Positions 1-6,403 of a stretch of DNA of 38,692 nucleotides are shown piece by piece. Source of the stretch: Neoroseomonas oryzicola (GTDB lineage Bacteria; Pseudomonadota; Alphaproteobacteria; Acetobacterales; Acetobacteraceae). The stretch spans positions 1 to 38,692 of the forward strand of contig NZ_JAAVUP010000020.1 of the NCBI RefSeq assembly GCF_012163135.1, read 5' to 3'. Positions within the stretch are counted from its first letter, which is position 1. Each line of letters opens with the position of its first letter. The notes below the pieces were generated by a model. That model saw only the letters and a program-made list of their open reading frames with translations, was not told the origin of the DNA and made no database searches. Position numbers and translations under genes: made by a program.

Positions 1-86
1 GCCGGATACACACCCGCTACGACAAGCTCGCCGCCAATTTCGCCTCGGCCGTCGCCATCGCCGCCATCCTCATCGGATGGACCTGA
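1..86 (+). mobile_element. C-terminal end of an IS5-family transposase (cut by window edge)
   Basis: The frame beginning at base 3 is open to a TGA at 84-86. It encodes about 27 residues with the TRYDK signature followed by a hydrophobic alanine/isoleucine-rich tail. This is how IS5/IS4-type DDE transposases usually end (the motif lies a few residues after the catalytic Glu region). The start and catalytic core lie outside the window, so I cannot say whether the element is intact. I could not place its terminal inverted repeat with confidence. The next recognisable element is the dispersed repeat at 98. Confidence 0.7.
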
Positions 87-97
87 TTGAGTCTGGA

Positions 98-209
98 GCC
101 TAGAGCAGATCCCGATCAGGTGGACTCACCTGATCGGGTGAAGATGCTCGCGAAAACAATAGCCTGGAGACGTTGCCGTGAGCCATGGCGAACGGAAGCG
201 GCTCTAGGC
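98..209. repeat. 112-bp dispersed intergenic repeat, copy A
   Basis: This block matches 10768-10879 at 100 of 112 positions by eye. Its core is a perfect 12-bp stem (111-122 with 127-138) with a 4-base loop. The outer ends of this copy are an inverted repeat, gcctagagc (98-106) and gctctaggc (201-209), so it looks like a small non-autonomous mobile element or a REP-like structured repeat. It lies between the IS5 end and the 3' end of the MoaD-like gene. No T-run follows the hairpin, so it is not a classic terminator. Confidence 0.8.
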
Positions 210-231
210 GGACGGCCCGCGGGTCGCGGGC

Positions 232-504
232 CTACCCACCGCTGATCCAGGTCATCACGATCATCTCGCCCCCCGGCGGGATGGTCGTCTCGAGACTGGC
301 CCGCTCGCCGCCCACGAAGATGTTGAGGTGCCGGCGGATGGCGGGCGTGGAATCGCACAGGCGGTCGCGCATCCCCGGCCACCGCCCATCCAGCGCCGCG
401 ATCGCCTCCGCCACGCTGCCCGCCACGACGTCCACCTGCCCCGGCGCGCCGGGAAACAGGCGCCGCAGCGCCTCGGGCAGCAGGACGGTCACCGCCTCAG
501 CCAT
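232..504 (-). CDS. MoaD/ThiS-family ubiquitin-fold protein
   Basis: A 90-residue protein with the beta-grasp pattern of MoaD/ThiS: a hydrophobic first strand, a GRWPGMRDRL-type helix segment near residues 40-50, IFVGG near 60, a PPGGEM turn, and a C-terminus ending exactly in Gly-Gly. In this family the di-glycine tail is adenylated by a MoeB/ThiF-type E1 and then thiocarboxylated or conjugated. No E1 or sulfurtransferase partner is in this window. It is the last gene of a four-gene minus-strand operon, and its ATG lies 8 bases inside the end of the Asp-box protein gene. It may be a sulfur carrier for a cofactor or a protein modifier; the sequence does not decide. Confidence 0.85.
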   Translation of the reverse strand: MAEAVTVLLPEALRRLFPGAPGQVDVVAGSVAEAIAALDGRWPGMRDRLCDSTPAIRRHLNIFVGGERASLETTIPPGGEMIVMTWISGG

Positions 505-1582
505 CGCGCACCAGCGTCTCGACGCTCAGGATCGTCGGCAGGTGCTCGGCGATGCTGGACCAGGTCTCGCCTTCGTCGGCGCTCGCGAACAACCCGCCGC
601 CGCTGGTCCCGAAATAGACGCCGGCGGGTTCCATCCGGTCGGTCGCCATCGCCCGGCGCAGCACGCCGAAATAGGCGTTCTTCTGCGGCAGCCCCGCGCG
701 CATCGCCTGCCAGCTCGCCCCGGCATCCCGCGTGCGCCACACCGCAGCGGCCGCCCCGGGCATGAATCGCCCGGCCTGGTCGCCGTTCAGCGGCATCAGG
801 AACAGGATGTCCGGGTCGCGCGGATGCGCCGCGGCCGGAAAGCCGAAGGAAGACGGCAACCCCGCCTCGATGCTCTCCCAGCGCCGCCCGCCGTCGTCGC
901 TGCGGTACATGCCGCAATGGTTCTGCTGGTACAGCCGGTCGGGCATGCCCGCCGCCATGGCGAGGGCATGCACGCATTGCCCGTGCTCGGGATAGCGCTG
1001 CTCCTCCGGCGCGTAGTCCTGCCGGGTGCCGCGGTTGCGCGGCGCCCAGGTCGCACCGCCATCCTCGGTCGCGAAGACCCCGGCGACCGAGACCGCCACC
1101 CAGACGCGGTTCGGATCGGTCGGGTGCGTGACGATGCCGTGCAGGATCATCCCGCCGCCGCCCGGCTGCCATTCGGGCCGGCTCGGGTGCTCGCTCAGCC
1201 CCGTTACATGGGTCCAGGTCTCGCCGCGATCGGTGCTGCGGAACAGCCCGGCCGGTTCCACCCCGCACCAGAGCGTCCCGTCGGGCCCGAGCGCCAGGGA
1301 CCAGGCCGACTTGATCGGCGTCTGCCCCTCCGGATAGGCCAGCCCCGCGCTGGAATGCGTCCAGGTCCGGCCGAGATCCTCCGACCTCCACACCGCCGGT
1401 CCGAACCATTCGTTACCGCCAGCGGCCCAGATCGTGCCCGTCGCCGGATCGGCGATGGCGTGGTTGATCGGCCAGGTCTCGCAGAAGGGCCCGCGCAACG
1501 CCCAGTCACGCCGGCCGGCATCGCCCTCCGCGATGAAGGCCCCCTTCTTGGTGCCCAGCAGCAGCAGCACGCGTCCCGTCAT
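497..1582 (-). CDS. Six-bladed Asp-box (BNR-like) propeller protein
   Basis: A 361-residue protein carrying six Asp-box motifs (S/T-x-D-x-G-x-x-W) beginning at residues 67, 116, 172, 228, 284 and 334, spaced about 50-56 residues apart. This predicts a six-bladed beta-propeller of the sialidase/sortilin/photosynthesis-stability-factor type. There is no signal peptide, so it is probably cytoplasmic. Asp boxes are structural, and the sialidase arginine triad cannot be identified, so enzyme activity is not claimed. The ATG overlaps the SRPBCC stop (ATGA at 1579-1582), and the 3' end overlaps the MoaD-like gene by 8 bases. The conserved linkage suggests a client or binding role with the ubiquitin-fold protein (inference). 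Confidence 0.85.
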   Translation of the reverse strand: MTGRVLLLLGTKKGAFIAEGDAGRRDWALRGPFCETWPINHAIADPATGTIWAAGGNEWFGPAVWRSEDLGRTWTHSSAGLAYPEGQTPIKSAWSLALGPDGTLWCGVEPAGLFRSTDRGETWTHVTGLSEHPSRPEWQPGGGGMILHGIVTHPTDPNRVWVAVSVAGVFATEDGGATWAPRNRGTRQDYAPEEQRYPEHGQCVHALAMAAGMPDRLYQQNHCGMYRSDDGGRRWESIEAGLPSSFGFPAAAHPRDPDILFLMPLNGDQAGRFMPGAAAAVWRTRDAGASWQAMRAGLPQKNAYFGVLRRAMATDRMEPAGVYFGTSGGGLFASADEGETWSSIAEHLPTILSVETLVRDG

Positions 1583-2040
1583 GGCGTCGTCTCCCTCGAT
1601 CCGTCGTGTTGCGCCCCGCCGCCGAACAGCGCGTCCAGGCGTTCGAGCGATTCCGTCCAGCCGCGCCGGTGCCGCGTCGCGGTCGCCTCGTCGGCGAAGC
1701 GGTCATGCACCAGCGTCAGTTCCGTGCCCTCGGCCACCGCGCGCAGGCGGACGGTCACGCGGGACTGCCGTTCGGGCATGCTGTGCCAGGCCCAGGTGAA
1801 GGCGAGGCCCTCGCCCGGCGCCACCTCCGTATAGGTGCCGCCGACCTCGTGCCGCTCGCCGTTCTCCTCGCGCAGCACGACGCGGAAGCGCCCGCCGGGC
1901 CGGACGTCGAGCTCGGCCTCCTCCACCCGCGTGTGGTGCGGGCCGAACCAGGTCGCCAGCGTCTCCGCCCGGATCCACGCGGCGAAGACCTGCGCCGGCG
2001 AGGCCCGCAGGCGGCGGACCAGGGTCAGGCTCGGCGTCAC
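1579..2040 (-). CDS. SRPBCC (AHSA1-type) domain protein
   Basis: A 153-residue protein of the AHSA1/START-like SRPBCC family. It opens with the typical RRLRASPAQVFAAWI helix-grip start, then WFGPHH, a GGxF segment, GTYTEV and a C-terminal helix GWTESLERLDALF. These proteins form a hydrophobic ligand cavity. I chose the GTG at 2040 because it overlaps the ArsR stop as GTGA, fits the family N-terminus and avoids an unrelated 24-residue extension. ArsR-SRPBCC pairs are a common two-gene unit in which the repressor controls the ligand-binding partner. Here two further genes are coupled downstream. The ligand is unknown. Confidence 0.9.
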   Translation of the reverse strand: MTPSLTLVRRLRASPAQVFAAWIRAETLATWFGPHHTRVEEAELDVRPGGRFRVVLREENGERHEVGGTYTEVAPGEGLAFTWAWHSMPERQSRVTVRLRAVAEGTELTLVHDRFADEATATRHRRGWTESLERLDALFGGGAQHDGSRETTP

Positions 2041-2369
2041 GGCGCGCGCTCCAGCGCCGCGGCCAGGCGGTCGAGGCTTTCCTCCCAGAAGCGCGCATAG
2101 CGCTGCAGCCAAGCCATCGCGTCCTCGAGCGGCGCGCCGACCAGCCGGCAGGTCACGGTCCGCCCCGCCTTCTGGCGCGCGACCAGCCCTGCCCCTTCCA
2201 GCACGTCGAGGTGCTTCATGACCGCCGGCAGGGACATCGGCAGCGGCTTCGCGAGCTCGCTGACCGACAGGCTGCCGTCCTCGGCCAGGCGGGCCAGTAT
2301 GGCGCGGCGCGTGGGGTCGGTCAGCGCACCGAAGACGCGGTCGAGCGAAGGTTGGGATAACTGAACCAT
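2037..2369 (-). CDS. ArsR-family winged-helix repressor
   Basis: A 110-residue winged helix-turn-helix protein with the ArsR opening DRVFGALTDPTRRAILARL, a recognition region around PMSLPAVMKHLDVL, and the wing GLVARQKAGRTVTCRL. There are no CxC metal-binding cysteines, so it is not a metal sensor of the classical type. It belongs to the subgroup paired with SRPBCC proteins. It is the first gene of the operon that continues with SRPBCC, the Asp-box propeller and the MoaD-like gene. A 22-bp dyad overlaps its start codon, so autorepression is likely. Confidence 0.92.
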   Translation of the reverse strand: MVQLSQPSLDRVFGALTDPTRRAILARLAEDGSLSVSELAKPLPMSLPAVMKHLDVLEGAGLVARQKAGRTVTCRLVGAPLEDAMAWLQRYARFWEESLDRLAAALERAP

Positions 2370-2380
2370 TCGGTTAAGTT
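2359..2380. promoter_or_regulatory. Candidate ArsR operator over the operon start
   Basis: An imperfect 22-bp dyad with arms AACTnAACC and GGTTnAGTT around a 4-base centre; eight of nine arm positions pair. It covers the arsR start codon (2367-2369) and the predicted transcription start. Its position and symmetry fit an ArsR dimer site for autorepression. This is seen in sequence; binding is inferred. Confidence 0.5.
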
Positions 2381-2406
2381 TCAGCGCAACGTTCCGGGCG
2401 CGTCAA
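2378..2406 (-). promoter_or_regulatory. Candidate arsR-operon promoter
   Basis: On the minus strand TTGACG (complement of 2401-2406) lies exactly 17 bases before TGAAAC (complement of 2378-2383). The -35 matches consensus at 5 of 6 positions and the -10 at only 3 of 6. The predicted start falls at or one or two bases before the arsR ATG, which would give a leaderless mRNA and place the dyad at +1. Confidence 0.35.
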
Positions 2407-2407
2407 G

Positions 2408-2538
2408 CGGAGAGGGGCGCCGCCCCTCTCCGAACCTCACCCCGCCAAAGGCCTAAGGGCCTTTGGAAGCCATCACTTTTGGGTGTCCAGAGGCCTTCAG
2501 GCCTTTGGCGGGGAGGCTTGGAGGGGCAGCGCCCCTCC
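2408..2538. repeat. Inverted pair of double-hairpin repeats, locus 1
   Basis: Four hairpins in mirror order: a GAGGGGC/GCCCCTC stem (2408-2419 with 2421-2432), a CCAAAGGCC/GGCCTTTGG stem (2445-2453 with 2458-2466), then after 20 bases a similar stem with one mismatch (2487-2495 with 2500-2508) and a second GGAGGGGC stem (2520-2527 with 2531-2538). The reverse complement of the left half resembles the right half, so this is a head-to-head pair of one two-stem unit, like BIME-type REP pairs. The same unit recurs at 21786-21974, with a half unit at 17071. It separates two minus-strand operons and may also stop transcription. Confidence 0.8.
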
Positions 2539-3705
2539 GGTCGCCCGCCGCGCCGGCGCATCCATCAGCCCGGCCACGATCGCCTTCCGCACCGGCCCCA
2601 GCACGGCCCCGGCCCCGATCAGCGCCGCCCGCACGGCCCGCGCCGGCGCCCGGTCGTCCGAATAGAGCCGTGCGATCGCATTGGTCGCGAGGAACAGCGG
2701 CAGCGTCGCCCGCCGGTGTGCCGCGGCGTAGCGCGACAGCCCCGCCGCGTGCCCCGGATCGGCCGCCGCCCGGATCTCCCGCGCCAGCATTTCGGCCCCG
2801 GAGAGGCCGAAATTGAACCCATGCGCCGTGACCGGATGCATCCCGACCGCGGCGTCGCCCAGCAGCGCGAAACGGCGCCCCGCGAAGCGGTGCGCATAGG
2901 TCGCGACCAGCGGATAGGCGTGCCGCGTCCCTGCCGGGCTCATGGCGCCGAGCCGCCCCTCGTAGCGGCGCGCCACTTCCTCGGCGAAGGCCTCGGGCGT
3001 CATGGCCATCAGCCGGTCGGCCATGGCCGGCGGCAGGGTCAGCACGACCGAGGAGATATCGCCCGCCAGCGGCAGCATGGCGATGGTCTGGCCATGGCCG
3101 AACCACTCCGTCGCGACGCCGCCATGCGGGCGTTCATGCGCGACGCGCGCAACGATCATGGTGCGCCCGAAATCGAGCATCTGCGCCCCGATCCCGGCCC
3201 GGCGCCGCGCCTCGGAGAAGCGGGAATCCGCCGCGACGACCAACCGCGCCGCGACCTCCTCCCCGCCGTCGAGCGTCACGACCGCGCCCTTGGCGCCAAG
3301 CGCAAGCCCCGTCACCGCGCGCCCGGCCATCAGTCGCGCCTCGCCCTGCGCCGTCATCGCCTCGAACAGCGCGCGGCGGATCAGGTGGTTCGGCACCAGC
3401 CGCCCCAAAGGCTCGTCCCCGCCCGGCGCGAAGCGCAGCGCGAGCGGCGAGGCCCCGTTGATCACCTTCGCCTCGCGCAGCGGGGCCATCTCCGCCGCCG
3501 GGATGCGCTCCCAGGCACCGAGGTCGCGCAGGATCGCCTGGGACCGGTGGGTCAGCGCGATCTCGCGCCCGTCGAAGGCGGGGTCGGCAATGGAGGCCTC
3601 CGGCGCGCGTTCCAGCAGTGTGACCATCCGCCCGCTGCCGGCCAGGGCGCAGGCCAGTGCCAGCCCCGCCGGCCCCGCCCCGATGATCGCGACATCCGTG
3701 TCCAT
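2497..3705 (-). CDS. UbiH/UbiF/UbiM-type FAD-dependent ubiquinone hydroxylase
   Basis: A 402-residue flavoprotein monooxygenase. It has an N-terminal Rossmann motif VAIIGAGPAGLALACAL (about residues 5-21), a DSR motif mid-protein and the second FAD motif ALLGDAAVGMHPVTAHGFN near residue 280. The PVTAHGFNFGL form points to the UbiM branch (C5-hydroxylation in ubiquinone synthesis), but UbiH/UbiL-type assignment is not excluded. The ATG at 3705 is preceded by GGGGGA, so the long upstream extension of this frame is not coding. The last about 14 codons run into the paired-hairpin repeat, so its C-terminus is repeat-encoded. It is the third gene after the glycosyltransferase and TVP38-like genes, 47 bases downstream of the latter. 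Confidence 0.85.
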   Translation of the reverse strand: MDTDVAIIGAGPAGLALACALAGSGRMVTLLERAPEASIADPAFDGREIALTHRSQAILRDLGAWERIPAAEMAPLREAKVINGASPLALRFAPGGDEPLGRLVPNHLIRRALFEAMTAQGEARLMAGRAVTGLALGAKGAVVTLDGGEEVAARLVVAADSRFSEARRRAGIGAQMLDFGRTMIVARVAHERPHGGVATEWFGHGQTIAMLPLAGDISSVVLTLPPAMADRLMAMTPEAFAEEVARRYEGRLGAMSPAGTRHAYPLVATYAHRFAGRRFALLGDAAVGMHPVTAHGFNFGLSGAEMLAREIRAAADPGHAAGLSRYAAAHRRATLPLFLATNAIARLYSDDRAPARAVRAALIGAGAVLGPVRKAIVAGLMDAPARRATGGALPLQASPPKA

Positions 3706-3752
3706 GCCGTCACGTCCCCCGGACGGCCGTGGCCGTCCATGATCCAGCGCAA

Positions 3753-4454
3753 TCAGCGCGCGTCCTCGTCCTCGAGCGCCTGGCCCGCCCGGTGCCGGCG
3801 CAGCAGCAGCAGCCCGATCCCGGCCGAGACGACGAAGAGTGCCACCGCCAGCGCCAGCTGCCACGCCCCGTCCACCCGGATGCCCTTGCCGAGCAGCGCG
3901 AAGATCACCGTCTGCGGCAGGTATCCGACGGCCGAGCCCGCCAGGAACGGCACCAGCGGAATGGACGCCATGCCCGCCAGAAGGTTCAGCGCCAGGTTGT
4001 TGCCGACCGGCAGCAGCCGCAGCGCCAGCGTCGCGTTGAACGGGCTGCCGGCCAGCACGTCCCGCAGCGGCCGCAGCCGGTGGCCGAAGCGCCCGGCCAG
4101 CCGCCGTTCTGCCCAGCCCCGCCCGACCGCCCGAGCCCAGCCATAGGACACGGCGCAGCCCGCCACCTGGGCGGCCAGGGACAGCAGCGTCCCCTCGACC
4201 GTTCCGAAGGCATAGCCACCGAGGAAGGCGACGCCCTGCCGCGGCACGCCGGCGGCCGTCGCCGCCGCGCCCATCGCCACGAAGACGACGTCGCCCAGCA
4301 GCCCCTGCCCCAGCACCCACCGGTCCACCCAGTCGGTGCCTGGCGCGAAGCCGATGCTGCGCAACAGCAGCCCCGCCACGGCGAGGCCCGCCGCCAGCAC
4401 GCCCAGCTTGACCAGCGCCGCGCGGCGCCGGGCGGACGCCGCCTCCGCGGTCAT
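3753..4454 (-). CDS. TVP38/TMEM64 (VTT-domain) membrane protein
   Basis: A 233-residue integral membrane protein with about five to six hydrophobic segments. The VTT/SNARE-associated core spans roughly residues 65-185 (GAAATAAGVPRQGVAFLGGY, then SPFNATLALRLLPVGNN and GSAVGYLPQTVIFALLGKG). DedA/TVP38 family members are linked to lipid flipping and membrane homeostasis. The paired glycines and the RLLP stretch in the re-entrant region are present. The start overlaps the glycosyltransferase stop (ATGA at 4451-4454), so the two are coupled. This pairing suggests action on a lipid-linked glycan or carrier lipid (inference). Confidence 0.88.
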   Translation of the reverse strand: MTAEAASARRRAALVKLGVLAAGLAVAGLLLRSIGFAPGTDWVDRWVLGQGLLGDVVFVAMGAAATAAGVPRQGVAFLGGYAFGTVEGTLLSLAAQVAGCAVSYGWARAVGRGWAERRLAGRFGHRLRPLRDVLAGSPFNATLALRLLPVGNNLALNLLAGMASIPLVPFLAGSAVGYLPQTVIFALLGKGIRVDGAWQLALAVALFVVSAGIGLLLLRRHRAGQALEDEDAR

Positions 4455-5233
4455 GGCCCTGTGTCGCGCTCGATGGCCGGTCGCTTGCCGCGCCGCTGGA
4501 GCCAGGCCATGCCGATCAGGTCGAAGATGCTGACCAGCAGCCGGTCGAGCGTCCCGTAGTTCGACGCCCCGCGCACCCGCGGCCGGTGGTTCACCGGCTC
4601 GCTGACGACCGCCCCGCCCTGGCGCAGCGTCAACGCCGGCAGGAAGCGGTGCATGTGGTCGAAATGCGGAAGGTCGAGGAACAGGTCCCGCGCGAAGACC
4701 TTCAGCCCGCAGCCGGTATCCGGCGTCGCATCCTTCAGCAGGCGGGAGCGCACGGCGTTCGCGATCCGGCTGGAATACCGCTTGATGCCGCTGTCCTTGC
4801 GGTTCACCCGATGCCCCGCGACCAGGGTGCGGCGCCCGGCGGCGGCCTCGGCCTCGGCGCGGGCCAGCATCTTCGGGATGTCGGCCGGGTCGTTCTGCCC
4901 GTCCCCGTCCAGCGTCGCGATCCAGCGCCCGCGCGCTGCCTTCACGCCGGTGATGACCGCGGCCGACTGCCCGCAGGACGCCTTGTGGCGCAGCGCATGG
5001 ACCGGCGCCCCGGCCTCGCGGGCGGCCTGCAGCGCCGCCCAGGTGTCGTCGGTCGACCCGTCGTCGACATAGACGATCTCGTACGGCACGGCGGCCAGCG
5101 CAGCCTCGATCTCGGCCACGAGGGGGCCGATGTTCGGCGCCTCGTTGCGGACGGGGATCACGACGGAAAGGGTCGGCGGTGCTGCGCCCGAAGGCACGGC
5201 AGGGGCGGCCCCGGCACTCGGCTCGGGAGACAT
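4451..5233 (-). CDS. Family 2 glycosyltransferase, DPM1/ArnC-like
   Basis: A 260-residue GT-A enzyme: LSVVIPVRNEAPNI near residue 22, YVDDGSTDDTW near 55 and the metal-binding TLDGDGQNDP near 107, then a DTGCGLKVF acceptor-region motif typical of polyprenyl-phosphate sugar transferases. No C-terminal transmembrane pair is present, only a hydrophobic LLVSIFDLIGMAWL segment. It probably transfers a sugar from a nucleotide sugar to a polyprenyl phosphate on the inner membrane face (family knowledge). It is the first gene of the GT2-TVP38-UbiM operon, divergent from ctaA across 81 bases. Confidence 0.88.
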   Translation of the reverse strand: MSPEPSAGAAPAVPSGAAPPTLSVVIPVRNEAPNIGPLVAEIEAALAAVPYEIVYVDDGSTDDTWAALQAAREAGAPVHALRHKASCGQSAAVITGVKAARGRWIATLDGDGQNDPADIPKMLARAEAEAAAGRRTLVAGHRVNRKDSGIKRYSSRIANAVRSRLLKDATPDTGCGLKVFARDLFLDLPHFDHMHRFLPALTLRQGGAVVSEPVNHRPRVRGASNYGTLDRLLVSIFDLIGMAWLQRRGKRPAIERDTGP

Positions 5234-5314
5234 GGCGGCGGCGGGTAGCAGGGGCGCACGTCCCGGGCAAGCCGCCCCGGTGCGCGATGCGCGACCCCGG
5301 CCTATATCGCCGCC

Positions 5315-6403
5315 ATGCCGTTCGATGCCCGCACCCTCGCCGCCCCGCCCGCCGACCGCTCCGCCGCCGATGCCCGCGCCGTCGCGCGGTGGCTGCTCTT
5401 CGTGGCCGGCCTCGTCTGGATCATGGTCGCGATCGGGGGCGCCACGCGCCTGACCGGGTCGGGCCTGTCGATCATGGAATGGGCGCCGATCGCCGGCACC
5501 CTGCCGCCGCTGTCCGAAGCCGAGTGGCAGCGCCTTTACGATCTCTACCGCACCATCCCGCAGTATCAGCTGGTGAACGCGGGATTCGGGATCGAGGGGT
5601 TCAAGGAGATCTTCTGGCTGGAATGGATCCACCGCTTCTGGGGGCGGCTCATCGGCCTCGCCTATGTCGCGGGCATGGCGTGGTTCTGGCTGCGCGGGCG
5701 GGTGCCGGCGGGGCTGAAGCCGCGCCTCGTGCTGCTGCTCGCCCTGGGCGGCGCGCAGGGAGCGATCGGCTGGTTCATGGTCGCCTCGGGCTTCGAGGCC
5801 GACCGCACCGCCGTCTCGCCCTACCGGCTCGTGGTGCACCTCTCGATGGCGTTCCTGCTCTACGCGATGCTGGTCTGGACGGCGCTGACGCTGCTGCGCC
5901 CCGTGCCCGGGCGTGACGCGCCGCCGGCGGGGCTGCGGCGCCTCGTTCACATCTCCGCGGGGCTCGCGGTCTTGACCATGCTCGCGGGCGGTTTCGTCGC
6001 AGGACTCCGGGCGGGCTTCAACTACAATACCTTTCCCCTGATGGATGGACGCCTCGTGCCCGAGGGCTACTGGGACCTGTCGCCGGCCTGGAAGAACGTC
6101 ACCGCCAACATCGCGGCGGTGCAGTTCAACCATCGCCTGCTGGCGACCGCCGCCCTGCTGCTCGCCGGCTGGGCGATGGTCCGCGCGTGGCGGACCCTGC
6201 CGCGCGGGCGCGTGCGCGGCGCCGTCATGGGCCTCGGCTTCGCGGTGGCGCTGCAATACGGCCTCGGCGTCGCGACGCTGCTGCTGGTGGTGCCCGCATG
6301 GCTCGGCACGCTGCACCAGGCGGTCGCGGTGCTGGTGCTGACCGGCGCGCTGCTCGCGCTCCATGCCCTGCGCCGGCCCGCGCCCCAACCCGCGCCCGGA
6401 TGA
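5315..6403 (+). CDS. ctaA: Heme A synthase (COX15/CtaA, type 2)
   Basis: A 362-residue membrane protein with eight predicted helices in two four-helix halves. Conserved His-bearing helices are visible: EWIHRFWGRLIG, YRLVVHLSMAF, QFNHRLLA and LGTLHQAVAVL. These are heme ligands in the family. The opening GGATRLTGSGLSIMEW and the NYNTFPLMDG segment are diagnostic. The enzyme oxidises the heme O methyl group to give heme A for cytochrome aa3 oxidase in the inner membrane. Length is normal for the alphaproteobacterial type. The stop overlaps the next gene's start as ATGA, coupling it to a histidine kinase, which is unusual company for ctaA. Confidence 0.95.
   Translation: MPFDARTLAAPPADRSAADARAVARWLLFVAGLVWIMVAIGGATRLTGSGLSIMEWAPIAGTLPPLSEAEWQRLYDLYRTIPQYQLVNAGFGIEGFKEIFWLEWIHRFWGRLIGLAYVAGMAWFWLRGRVPAGLKPRLVLLLALGGAQGAIGWFMVASGFEADRTAVSPYRLVVHLSMAFLLYAMLVWTALTLLRPVPGRDAPPAGLRRLVHISAGLAVLTMLAGGFVAGLRAGFNYNTFPLMDGRLVPEGYWDLSPAWKNVTANIAAVQFNHRLLATAALLLAGWAMVRAWRTLPRGRVRGAVMGLGFAVALQYGLGVATLLLVVPAWLGTLHQAVAVLVLTGALLALHALRRPAPQPAPG

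Noticed and set aside
185..1834. Long open frame on the plus strand opposite the Asp-box and SRPBCC genes
   Set aside because: It is antisense to well-motivated genes, Arg/Pro/Ala-rich, and has no family motif; long shadow frames are expected at this GC content.
2497..4320. A 607-codon reading of the hydroxylase frame
   Set aside because: The Rossmann start with its own ribosome-binding site is at 3705; the extra part is antiphase to the TVP38 gene.
5234..5314. Possible promoter pair between the glycosyltransferase and ctaA
   Set aside because: No convincing -35/-10 combination could be picked in this GC-rich spacer.
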